Source: Arthrobacter sp. S39
Lineage (GTDB): Bacteria > Actinomycetota > Actinomycetes > Actinomycetales > Micrococcaceae
Reading direction: 5' to 3'
Length of the DNA stretch: 64,000 nucleotides
Assembly (NCBI RefSeq): GCF_004320525.1
Contig: NZ_SIHX01000005.1
Span: 310,001-374,000, forward strand
Shown: one piece after another, positions 15,740-23,370 of the stretch
How positions within the stretch are numbered: the first letter of the stretch is position 1
Layout: each line of letters opens with the position of its first letter
Notes under the pieces: generated by a model
The model's database searches: none
What the model saw: only the letters and a program-made list of their open reading frames with translations
Told to the model about the DNA's origin: nothing
Translations under genes and position numbers: made by a program

Positions 15740-17194
15740 TCAGAGGCCGTAGCGCTCCAGCAGCCGCAACCAGACCTCGCTGATGGTGGGGAAGGAGGGG
15801 ACTGCGTGCCACAAGCGGTCCAGCGGCACTTCGCCCACCACCGCGATGGTGGCGGCATGGAGCAGCTCGGCCACGTCGGGGCCCGCGAAGGTGGCACCCA
15901 GGAGCACTTTCCGGTCCTCGTCCACCACCAGTTGGGCCCATCCTTCATAGTGCTCGGAATGCAGGGAGGACCCGGATACGCTGATGGGCAGTTCCACCGA
16001 GGTGGCGTTGTAGCCGTCCTTCATGGCCTGTTCCAGGGTCCGGCCCACTGAAGCCAGTTCCGGATCCGTGAACACCACGTTGGGTACGGCGTGCTGGTTG
16101 GCAGTCTGCGCGTAGCGGCTCCACGGCGCAGGCTCGCCGTTCAGCTCACCCTTGGCGCGGGCGGCGATGGCGTCGCCGGTGGCGCGAGCCTCGTACTTGC
16201 CCTGGTGGGTGAGGAGGTTGTTTCCGGCGGCGTCGCCTACGGCGTAAAGCCACGGGTCGCCGTCGGGCATGCCGGTCACCAGTCCGGTGGAATCGGCGGT
16301 CAGCGCCAGCGGGTTGCCGTCCGCGGCGCCGAGGCCGATGCTTTCCAGTCCGAGGCCTTCCAGCGCCGGGTGGCGGCCGGTGGATACCAGGACCTTCTCG
16401 GCGACGACGGAAGCCCCGTCGCCGAGGGTCAGCGTGAAGGTGCCGTTCCCGTCGTCGCTGACGCTCTCGGTGGACGTGTGGAGGCGGACCTCCACGCCGT
16501 CCGCGCGCAGGCCTGCCAGCACCAGCTGGGCGGCTTCCTCGGGGAAGTTGCGCAACAGCCGGCTCCGGGCCACGAGGGTGACCTCCGAGCCGAGCCTGGC
16601 GAAGGCCTGTGCCAGCTCCACGCCCGCGACCCCGCCACCGATGACCGCGAGGCGATCTGGCACCTCCTTGGCCGACGTGGCCTCGCGGGTGCCCCACACC
16701 TCTTGATCGGCCAGCCCCTCGATCGGAGGCGTGTTGGGCGTGGAGCCGGTGGCCAGGACGACGGCGTGCCGCGCCGCCAGGGTGTAGGTGTTGCCGTCGA
16801 GTCCGGCTACTTCCACGGCGCGCGGGCCGGTGATCCAGCCGTGGCCGCGGATGAGTTCGATCCCGGTGTCCTCCACCCACTTCACCTGGCTGTCGTCCTG
16901 CCAGTTCGCGGTGAAGTAGTCGCGCCGCTTGAGGACCGCGGCGGCATCCAGGGTGCGGGTGACGGCTTCCTCTGCGCCTGGCGCCGTCTGGGCCCCATGG
17001 AGGGCGGTTCCGGAGCGGAGCAGCGCCTTGGACGGGATGCAGGCCCAGTAGGAACATTCGCCGCCCACCAGCTCCGCCTCAACGAGGACCGCCGTCAGCC
17101 CGGCTTGGACCACCCGGTCCGCCACGTTTTCGCCGGCGGCGCCTGCGCCGATCACGACGACATCGAATTCGCGTTCAAAGGGCCCGGGCGTCAT
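15740..17194 (-). CDS. NAD(P)/FAD-dependent pyridine nucleotide-disulfide oxidoreductase
   Basis: A 484-residue flavoprotein of the dihydrolipoamide dehydrogenase/mercuric reductase class. It has the FAD-binding GAGAAG near residue 17, the redox-active pair in GGECSYWACIPSK (about 44-56), an NAD(P) fold AVIGGGVAGVELAQAF, a second FAD motif YAVGDAAG, and a dimerisation domain ending in HAVPSFPTISE with the His-Glu pair. The disulfide loop ECSYWAC departs from the lipoamide dehydrogenase consensus (TCxNxGC), so lipoamide is an unlikely substrate; soluble transhydrogenase-like or quinone/thiol reductase roles are open. It stands alone, next to tRNA-Arg. Confidence 0.9.
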   Translation of the reverse strand: MTPGPFEREFDVVVIGAGAAGENVADRVVQAGLTAVLVEAELVGGECSYWACIPSKALLRSGTALHGAQTAPGAEEAVTRTLDAAAVLKRRDYFTANWQDDSQVKWVEDTGIELIRGHGWITGPRAVEVAGLDGNTYTLAARHAVVLATGSTPNTPPIEGLADQEVWGTREATSAKEVPDRLAVIGGGVAGVELAQAFARLGSEVTLVARSRLLRNFPEEAAQLVLAGLRADGVEVRLHTSTESVSDDGNGTFTLTLGDGASVVAEKVLVSTGRHPALEGLGLESIGLGAADGNPLALTADSTGLVTGMPDGDPWLYAVGDAAGNNLLTHQGKYEARATGDAIAARAKGELNGEPAPWSRYAQTANQHAVPNVVFTDPELASVGRTLEQAMKDGYNATSVELPISVSGSSLHSEHYEGWAQLVVDEDRKVLLGATFAGPDVAELLHAATIAVVGEVPLDRLWHAVPSFPTISEVWLRLLERYGL

Positions 17195-17225
17195 GGCACC
17201 AGCCTACGCCGGGAGCGGTTAACGC

Positions 17226-17261
17226 AAGAGGTCCGCACCGGCGAACCGGTGCGGACCTCTT
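17226..17261 (-). terminator. Terminator downstream of tRNA-Arg
   Basis: A 16-bp perfect inverted repeat, AAGAGGTCCGCACCGG and its complement around a CGAA loop, 6 bp beyond the 3' end of the minus-strand tRNA. Confidence 0.8.
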
Positions 17262-17267
17262 CATTTG

Positions 17268-17341
<74 letters not shown>

Positions 17342-17442
17342 ATCTTGTTTCTTGAAGAACATCTCTGCTCTCCCCGAACCTCGAATTACTCTACGCGAGG
17401 GTTGGCCGTAGTACCAAATCGAAACGTGTGTAATCTGCGCGA

Positions 17443-17470
17443 CTAGACCGGTCTAGGTGACCTTCGTCAC
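17443..17470. promoter_or_regulatory. Composite operator upstream of pckG: palindrome plus CRP-like site
   Basis: CTAGACCGGTCTAG (17443-17456) is a perfect 14-bp palindrome. It is followed without a gap by GTGACCTTCGTCAC (17457-17470), which has the GTGA-N6-TCAC form of a CRP/GlxR site. Both lie about 150 bp upstream of pckG. cAMP-dependent control of a gluconeogenic gene is plausible; the factor for the first palindrome is unknown. Confidence 0.55.
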
Positions 17471-17619
17471 TTAATTGCCCTGTTTTACAGACCTTTTTGT
17501 TGAATTTACGCGGTTTCCGCTCCAAACGATCAGCATCGAGCAGTCCGGGCCCAAAAACCATAGCCCTCCCGGCCCATAGCATTTAGCTCACACCGATGAA
17601 CCCGAGGAAGGGAACCGCA

Positions 17620-19446
17620 ATGGGCGATCTGGCACAACAGCCGCTGCTTGAGAAAGCACCCACCACGCATGCTGCACTGCTGGCATGGGTCGAAGAGGTT
17701 GCTGAGCTAACGCAGCCCGACCGGATCTACTGGGTTGACGGATCCGAAGAGGAAAACACGCGTCTCACGGATGAACTCGTGGCAGCGGGCACCCTGACCC
17801 GGCTGAACCAGGAGATCTTCCCCAACTCCTTCGCCGCGTTCTCCGATCCCGCGGACGTTGCCCGTGTGGAAGAGCAGACGTTCATCTGCTCCGAGAAGGA
17901 GCACGACGCCGGCTTCACCAACAACTGGATGGCCCCGGCCGAGATGAAGCAGAAGCTGCGCGGACTGTTCGCCGGCTCCATGCGCGGCCGCACCATGTAC
18001 GTCATCCCGTTCGTTATGGGCCACCTGGACGCCGAGGATCCCAAGTTCGGCGTCGAGATCACCGACAGCGCCTACGTGGTTGCCTCCATGCGCATCATGG
18101 CCCGCATCGGCACCGACGTGCTGAACCGCATCACCGAGACCAACGCATTCTTCGTGCCGGCACTGCACTCCCTGGGTGCGCCGCTCGAAGCCGGCCAGGC
18201 TGACGTGCCGTGGCCGTGCAACCCGGACAAGTGGATCGTGCACTTCCCGGAAGAGCGCTCCATCTGGTCCTTCGGCTCCGGCTACGGCGGAAACGCGCTG
18301 CTGGGAAAGAAGTGCTACGCCCTCCGCATCGCCTCCGTGATGGCACGCGACGAAGGCTGGCTGGCCGAGCACATGCTCATCCTGAAGCTGACCTCCCCCG
18401 AGCAGAAGACCTACTACGTCTCGGCTGCCTTCCCGTCCGCCTGCGGCAAGACCAACCTCGCGCTGCTCGATCCCACCATCGAAGGCTGGAAGGTGGAGAC
18501 CCTGGGTGACGACATCACCTGGATGCGCTTCGGAAAGGAAGGCGAACTCCGCGCCGTTAACCCTGAAGCCGGTCTCTTCGGCGTGGCCCCCGGCACCGGC
18601 TGGGGCACCAACCCCAACGCCATGCGCGCCATCGCCAAGGGCAACAGCATCTTCACCAACGTCGCACTGACCGACGACGGCGGGGTGTGGTGGGAGGGCA
18701 TGACCGAGGAAGTGCCTGCACACCTCACCGACTGGCAGGGCAACTCCTGGACCCCTGATTCGGACAAGCCTGCGGCGCACCCGAACTCGCGCTTCTGCAC
18801 GCCGATCGACCAGATCGACATGCTGGCCGAGGAATACCACAGCCCGAACGGTGTGGAACTGTCCGCAATCCTGTTCGGCGGCCGCCGCAAGACCACCATC
18901 CCGCTGGTCACCGAAGCGCGCAGCTGGTCCAACGGCATCTTCATGGGTTCCACCCTGTCCTCCGAAACCACCGCCGCGGCGGCCGGAGCGGTCGGCGTGG
19001 TCCGCCGCGACCCCATGGCCATGCTGCCGTTCATCGGCTACGACGCAGGCGACTACCTGAACCACTGGGTCAACCTGTCCGCCAAGGCCAACCCGGAGCG
19101 GCTGCCCAAGATCTTCCTGGTCAACTGGTTCCGCCGCAACGCCCAGGGCGGATTCGCCTGGCCCGGCTTCGGCGACAACGCCCGTGTCCTGAAGTGGGCC
19201 ATCGAACGCCTCGAAGGCAAAGCGGACGCCGTCGAAACGCCCATCGGCTTTGTTCCCACCGGTGACTCCATCGACCTCAAGGGCTTGGACATGACTCCGG
19301 CACAGGTTGAGGAAGCTGTCCGCGTGGACCCGGCCGAGTGGGAAACCGAGCTCGCGTCCATCGAGGACTGGTTCGCGAACTTCGGCGGCTCCCTGCCTGA
19401 CGCGCTGCAGGCTGAGCTCGCCGGCCTGAAGTCCCGCCTGGGCTGA
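17620..19446 (+). CDS. pckG: Phosphoenolpyruvate carboxykinase (GTP)
   Basis: Interconverts oxaloacetate plus GTP and PEP plus CO2 plus GDP, the entry step of gluconeogenesis; cytosolic. The 608-residue length is typical of the GTP-dependent form. Visible motifs are the kinase-1a loop [13 protein letters not shown] (about 271-283) with the reactive Cys, the metal-binding [10 protein letters not shown], and [18 protein letters not shown] 17620 has GAGGAAGGG eight bases upstream; the in-frame ATG at 17596 is less well placed. The 278-bp gap between the tRNA and this start carries a composite operator, and a strong terminator follows the stop. Confidence 0.98.
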   Translation: MGDLAQQPLLEKAPTTHAALLAWVEEVAELTQPDRIYWVDGSEEENTRLTDELVAAGTLTRLNQEIFPNSFAAFSDPADVARVEEQTFICSEKEHDAGFTNNWMAPAEMKQKLRGLFAGSMRGRTMYVIPFVMGHLDAEDPKFGVEITDSAYVVASMRIMARIGTDVLNRITETNAFFVPALHSLGAPLEAGQADVPWPCNPDKWIVHFPEERSIWSFGSGYGGNALLGKKCYALRIASVMARDEGWLAEHMLILKLTSPEQKTYYVSAAFPSACGKTNLALLDPTIEGWKVETLGDDITWMRFGKEGELRAVNPEAGLFGVAPGTGWGTNPNAMRAIAKGNSIFTNVALTDDGGVWWEGMTEEVPAHLTDWQGNSWTPDSDKPAAHPNSRFCTPIDQIDMLAEEYHSPNGVELSAILFGGRRKTTIPLVTEARSWSNGIFMGSTLSSETTAAAAGAVGVVRRDPMAMLPFIGYDAGDYLNHWVNLSAKANPERLPKIFLVNWFRRNAQGGFAWPGFGDNARVLKWAIERLEGKADAVETPIGFVPTGDSIDLKGLDMTPAQVEEAVRVDPAEWETELASIEDWFANFGGSLPDALQAELAGLKSRLG

Positions 19447-19461
19447 GTCTTTCGCCCAAGC

Positions 19462-19511
19462 ACGACGGCGGCCCCGCACCTTTTGCAGAAAAGGTGCGGG
19501 GCCGCCGTCGT
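19462..19511. terminator. Bidirectional intrinsic terminator between pckG and hmp
   Basis: A 23-bp perfect inverted repeat (19462-19484 and 19489-19511) around the loop GCAG. It lies between the convergent pckG and hmp stops and can serve both. Confidence 0.9.
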
Positions 19512-19535
19512 AGTATTTCGGGGAGGCAGTGGGGA

Positions 19536-20696
19536 TTAGCTTGCCAGCCAGATGTCCGGGCCGAAGACCTCATAGTGGATCTTCGTGGCGGGGATTCCGG
19601 CATTGATGGCCTCGTTGCGGATGTGCTTCATAAACGGCAGTGGCCCGCACAGGTACAGGGACGCGTTGGCCGGCAGGTCCACTTCACGCAGCGACATAAA
19701 GCCCTCCCGCGTTCCGGGCTCGGGCTGCTCAAGCCACAGCTGGAGGTCGGCACCCGCCAGCCGTTCGACGTCGTCCGTCATCTGACTGCGCAGCGCCCAG
19801 CTGTCCAGCGTGCTTTCCGCATGCAGCACCAGCACCTGCCGGTCGGAGCCTGATTCGGCGAGGGACCGGAGGATCGACGCCGTGGGCGTGCAGCCGATGC
19901 CGGCCGAAGCGAGGACAACCGGGCCGTCGCCGTCCTTGAGCGTGATCTCGCCGTAGGGGTTGGAGATCTCCAGGATGTCGCCACCCTCGACGGCGTTGTG
20001 CAGCACGGGGGAGACCTCGCCGCCGTCGTCGAGCTTGGTGGTGAAGGACCGGCTGGTGCCTGTGTTGCCGGACAGTGAGTACTGCCGGACCTGGCGGAGT
20101 CCGTCGGGGAGCTGGACCTTGACGCTGACGTACTGGCCGGGCAGGGCGGGCGTGACCGGGGTGTCATCGGAAGGTTCCAGGGTAAAGGTGATGGAACCGG
20201 TGCCGGCAGGGGTCTTGGCGGCAACCTTCCATGGCGTCCACATCTTGCCGTTGGCCTGGGCTGCGTAGAGGCCCTTTTCGAGCTTGATGAGCGCGTCGGC
20301 CATCAGCCAGTACACTTCGGTCCAGGCTTCCGCGATTTCGGGGGTGATGACCTCGGCCAGGTCTTCGGCGATGGCCGCGAAGAGGTGCTCGTAGACCACC
20401 TGGTACTGGGGTTCGGTGATGCCGAGGGACGCGTGCCGGTGGGCGATGCGGGACAGCACGGTTTCGGGGAGGGTGCCCGGGTTGTTGACCAGGTGCGTGG
20501 CGAAAGCGGCGATGCTTCCGGCCAGCGCCTGCTGCTGGTCGCCCGAGCGCTGGTTGGAGCGGCTGAACAGGCCGTCCAGGAGTTCCGGGTGGGCGGCGAA
20601 CAGCCGTGCATAGAACTTGGGAGTGATGGCGCCGATCCGGGAACCGACAAGCGGCAGCGTGGCCTCAATGACGGGGCGGGATTTGTCCGAGAGCAT
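19536..20696 (-). CDS. hmp: Flavohemoglobin, nitric oxide dioxygenase
   Basis: Oxidises nitric oxide to nitrate using O2 and NAD(P)H; cytosolic. The 386-residue protein has an N-terminal globin (1-140) with the proximal heme His in RIAHRHASLGI (H88) and Tyr29 in the KFYARLF helix. The reductase follows, with FAD-binding RQYSLSG and NAD-binding LASAGIGCTPTASIL, and a C-terminal LYLCGPLPFM. ATG 20696 has AGGAG five bases upstream. The regulator nsrR lies immediately upstream and two dyads occupy the hmp promoter, so NO-responsive derepression is expected. Confidence 0.97.
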   Translation of the reverse strand: MLSDKSRPVIEATLPLVGSRIGAITPKFYARLFAAHPELLDGLFSRSNQRSGDQQQALAGSIAAFATHLVNNPGTLPETVLSRIAHRHASLGITEPQYQVVYEHLFAAIAEDLAEVITPEIAEAWTEVYWLMADALIKLEKGLYAAQANGKMWTPWKVAAKTPAGTGSITFTLEPSDDTPVTPALPGQYVSVKVQLPDGLRQVRQYSLSGNTGTSRSFTTKLDDGGEVSPVLHNAVEGGDILEISNPYGEITLKDGDGPVVLASAGIGCTPTASILRSLAESGSDRQVLVLHAESTLDSWALRSQMTDDVERLAGADLQLWLEQPEPGTREGFMSLREVDLPANASLYLCGPLPFMKHIRNEAINAGIPATKIHYEVFGPDIWLAS

Positions 20697-20742
20697 GTGT
20701 ACTCCTGAGGTAGGGGGACCGGGGCCTTCGTCCGGCCGGGCA

Positions 20743-20797
20743 AATACTCATATGTGAAATACAAGTATTCATGCCCCAAGTTCTACACCTTGTAGAA
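20743..20797 (-). promoter_or_regulatory. hmp promoter dyads (probable NsrR sites)
   Basis: Two inverted repeats lie between hmp and nsrR. AATACTCATAT / ATACAAGTATT (20743-20769) is an 11-5-11 repeat with two mismatches, the AT-rich form NsrR favours. TTCTACACCTTGTAGAA (20781-20797) is a perfect 7-3-7 repeat. No clear -35/-10 pair could be fixed. Confidence 0.55.
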
Positions 20798-20832
20798 AAT
20801 GGAATCAAATCGGACGGTGCCCAGGGCCCCGA

Positions 20833-21282
20833 TCATAGCCCAGGGCGCAGGCCGATCATTTGGAATACCGGAGCCATCTGGGCGGAGCCCGGAAGTTCCG
20901 CCACCACCACCGAATCGAGTTCGCGGTAGAACGCCTCACGGGCGCGGGCCAATGCGGCCCGGAGCTTGCATTCGTTGATCAGCGGGCATGGGCCGCCGGG
21001 CGCGACGCACTCGGCCGCATCTGAGCGCGTGTCCAGCTGTCGCAGGATCTGGCCCACGGTCGCCCGGCTGCCGACAGCGCTCAACCGTGATCCTCCGGCC
21101 CGGCCGCGCTCCACCTCGATCAGGCCGAGGCTGCGCAGCTTCGCCATCGCCTTGCTGACGTGGTTGTAGGGCGTGCCCACTGCGTCGGCGATGTTCTGCG
21201 TGGTGAGGAGGATGCCGTCCGGTGCAGCGGCCAGCACCATGACGGCCCGCAGGCTGACATCTGCAAATGCGTTGATCTTCAT
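20833..21282 (-). CDS. nsrR: Rrf2-family iron-sulfur repressor, NsrR type
   Basis: A 149-residue winged-helix regulator. The N-terminal helices LRAVMVLAAAPDGILLTTQNIADAVGTPYNHVSKAMAKL recognise DNA, followed by the wing RGRAGGSRL. Three Cys in the ligand loop (ECVAPGGPCPLINEC, about residues 92-105) form the Fe-S cluster site with C-x6-C-x5-C spacing, typical of NsrR. Loss of the cluster on NO exposure releases the promoter. It is adjacent to hmp with only 136 bp between them and the dyads there, and it follows the acidic hypothetical gene by 12 bp. Confidence 0.9.
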   Translation of the reverse strand: MKINAFADVSLRAVMVLAAAPDGILLTTQNIADAVGTPYNHVSKAMAKLRSLGLIEVERGRAGGSRLSAVGSRATVGQILRQLDTRSDAAECVAPGGPCPLINECKLRAALARAREAFYRELDSVVVAELPGSAQMAPVFQMIGLRPGL

Positions 21283-21294
21283 GGCCGGGCCGGT

Positions 21295-21783
21295 CTAGTC
21301 CACCCAGATGGAGGGTTCGTTGGTGTCAGCTGCGAGCTGGCCAAATGCCCATTCGGATGTCGAGGTGTTGGCCGAGTAGGGCAGGACTGCGGCGAAAACT
21401 GACCCGTCCCGGTGTTCTGTGGCGACGTGGATAGCGTCCGACTCCTCCTCCACCAGGAGGATGTCGCACACGATCGCAGTGGCCCGGAATTCGGAACGGT
21501 TCTGCCGGAGGGCGTCGGTAAGGTCGCTGATCATGGCGTCGGCGTCGAAGTCGGCGTCCGAGTCGTCTTCGATGTCAGCCGGAGTCACTGCCACCAGCCG
21601 GACCTCGCCGTCGTTCTCCACCACGAGGGCGAACGGCAGGAAGCCGCCGTTGCGCTGGAGTTGCTCCTGCGCCGCACCCACCCCGGTACCCAGCAGGTTC
21701 TCCAGGTCGGTGGCCGTTGCCTCCGGGACGGAGTCCCGCCACGAACCCGCCGTATCGCCGCTGGGAGCCTGGGAGTCAGCCAC
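21295..21783 (-). CDS. Conserved acidic hypothetical protein between manB and nsrR
   Basis: Not recognised. A 162-residue acidic, soluble protein with no signal peptide or membrane segment. The pattern is mixed alpha/beta: FLPFALVVENDGEVRLVAVTP, MISDLTDALRQN, RATAIVCDILLV and HRDGSVFAAVLPY, with an Asp-rich loop (DIEDDSDADFDADAM) in the middle. GTG 21783 follows the manB stop by 7 bp and has AGGGCAG nearby; the in-frame TTG at 21804 would overlap manB. It is probably co-transcribed with manB, and nothing points to a role. Confidence 0.7.
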   Translation of the reverse strand: MADSQAPSGDTAGSWRDSVPEATATDLENLLGTGVGAAQEQLQRNGGFLPFALVVENDGEVRLVAVTPADIEDDSDADFDADAMISDLTDALRQNRSEFRATAIVCDILLVEEESDAIHVATEHRDGSVFAAVLPYSANTSTSEWAFGQLAADTNEPSIWVD

Positions 21784-21790
21784 TGCTGCC

Positions 21791-23209
21791 CTAGCCCCGG
21801 ACAAGGGACAGAACGCGGTCGCGCACGCGTTCCATCGTTGCCTGGTCGGTTGCTTCAGCGTTCAGGCGAAGGAACGGCTCGGTGTTGGAAGGACGGAGGT
21901 TGAACCAGTAGCTGCCGTCATTTGCCGTGAACGTGCTGCCGTCCAGGGAGTCGATCGTGACGTCCTCAGCGCTGAAGTCCACGCGGACACGCTCAACGGC
22001 GCCGGCCTTGTCCTCGATTTCCGAGTTAATCTCGCCGGAGGACACATAGGGCTCATACTCGCGGCCAAGCTCGGAGAGCGGGCCGGCCTGCTCGCCGAGG
22101 GCGGCCAGGACGTGCATGGCGGCAAGCATGCCGGTGTCAGCGTTCCAGAAATCGCGGAAGTAGAAGTGGGCGGAGTGTTCGCCGCCAAACACGGCGCCTT
22201 CCTCTGCCATGACTGCCTTGATGAATGAGTGGCCCACGCGCGTGCGGACGGCGCGTCCGCCGTCGTGCTCCACCAGCTCCGGCACCGCACGGGAGGTCAG
22301 CAGGTTGTGGATGATCGTGGGGGTGGCCTCACCCTGTGCCTGGGCGCGGGCGATCTCGCGGCGCGCCACCATGCCGGTGATGGCCGACGGCGAGACGGGC
22401 TCGCCCTTTTCGTCGATCACGAAGCAGCGGTCGGCATCGCCGTCGAACGCGAGGCCGATGTCCGCGCCGTGCTTGATCACGGCAGCCTGCAGGTCACGGA
22501 GGTTTTCCGGCTCCAGCGGGTTCGCGGGGTGGTTGGGGAAGGACCCGTCCAGCTCGAAGTACAGCGGGATGATCTCAAACGGGAGCTTCGGCAGGAGCGT
22601 GTCGCCCAGGACTGCAGGGGTGGTGAGGCCGGCCATGCCGTTGCCGGCGTCCACCACGACCTTCAGGGGCCGGGAACCGGACAGGTCAACCAGCTGGCGA
22701 AGGTACTCGGCGTAGTCCTTGAGGACATCATGGACGCCGATCAGGCCACGGGTGGGGGCAGCCGGGATGGAACCGGTGTTCAGGTACTGCTCGGCCAGCG
22801 CCTGGATCTCTTTGAGTCCGGATTCGGACGAGATGGGCTGTGCGCCCGGCTTGGACATCTTGATGCCGTTGTACTCGGCAGGGTTGTGGCTTGCGGTGAA
22901 GGTGGCGCCGGCCGCGTTGAGCGAACCGCAGGCGAAGTAGAGTTCGTCGGTGGAAATCAGGTCCAAGAGCTGGACGTTGGCTCCGCGGGTTGCCGCACCG
23001 TCGGCAAAGGCCTTGCTGAATTCGGGTGAGGAGGGGCGCATGTCGCCGCCAACCAGGACCGTCTGGCCTTCAAGCTGCAGGACATCAACGAACGCGGCCC
23101 CCACGGCTTCGACGATTTCGGCCGTGATGGAGTCACCTACGATGCCCCGGACGTCGTAAGCCTTGAAGGATGCCGAGAGGTCAAAAGTCTTTGTCTGTTC
23201 GCTAGTCAC
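21791..23209 (-). CDS. manB: Phosphomannomutase/phosphoglucomutase
   Basis: Interconverts hexose 6- and 1-phosphates to feed GDP-mannose and other sugar nucleotides for the cell envelope. The 472-residue product has the four-domain phosphohexomutase plan: the phosphoserine loop TASHNPAEYNGIK (S107), the metal site DGDADRC, the sugar-binding GGEHSAH, and the C-terminal phosphate-binding RPSNTEPFLRLNAEA. It is probably the first gene of a run with the acidic hypothetical protein and nsrR. Confidence 0.95.
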   Translation of the reverse strand: MTSEQTKTFDLSASFKAYDVRGIVGDSITAEIVEAVGAAFVDVLQLEGQTVLVGGDMRPSSPEFSKAFADGAATRGANVQLLDLISTDELYFACGSLNAAGATFTASHNPAEYNGIKMSKPGAQPISSESGLKEIQALAEQYLNTGSIPAAPTRGLIGVHDVLKDYAEYLRQLVDLSGSRPLKVVVDAGNGMAGLTTPAVLGDTLLPKLPFEIIPLYFELDGSFPNHPANPLEPENLRDLQAAVIKHGADIGLAFDGDADRCFVIDEKGEPVSPSAITGMVARREIARAQAQGEATPTIIHNLLTSRAVPELVEHDGGRAVRTRVGHSFIKAVMAEEGAVFGGEHSAHFYFRDFWNADTGMLAAMHVLAALGEQAGPLSELGREYEPYVSSGEINSEIEDKAGAVERVRVDFSAEDVTIDSLDGSTFTANDGSYWFNLRPSNTEPFLRLNAEATDQATMERVRDRVLSLVRG

Positions 23210-23370
23210 GGGTTTTATCTTACGTTGACGTGCGGGATGACTGTGGAGGGGAAGTCGGACACTGGCCTGTGTGACGGCCGGGCCCTACGTCCCCGGCGGG
23301 ACACGTGGGATTGTCCACATAGGGAGCTGCCGGCTTCCTGGCTGTCAGTGGCGGCTGGGATACTGAATCA

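Noticed and set aside
17707..19479. A 590-codon minus-strand ORF opposite pckG
   Set aside because: Antisense shadow of a highly conserved gene; composition is unlike real proteins here and it crosses the terminator.
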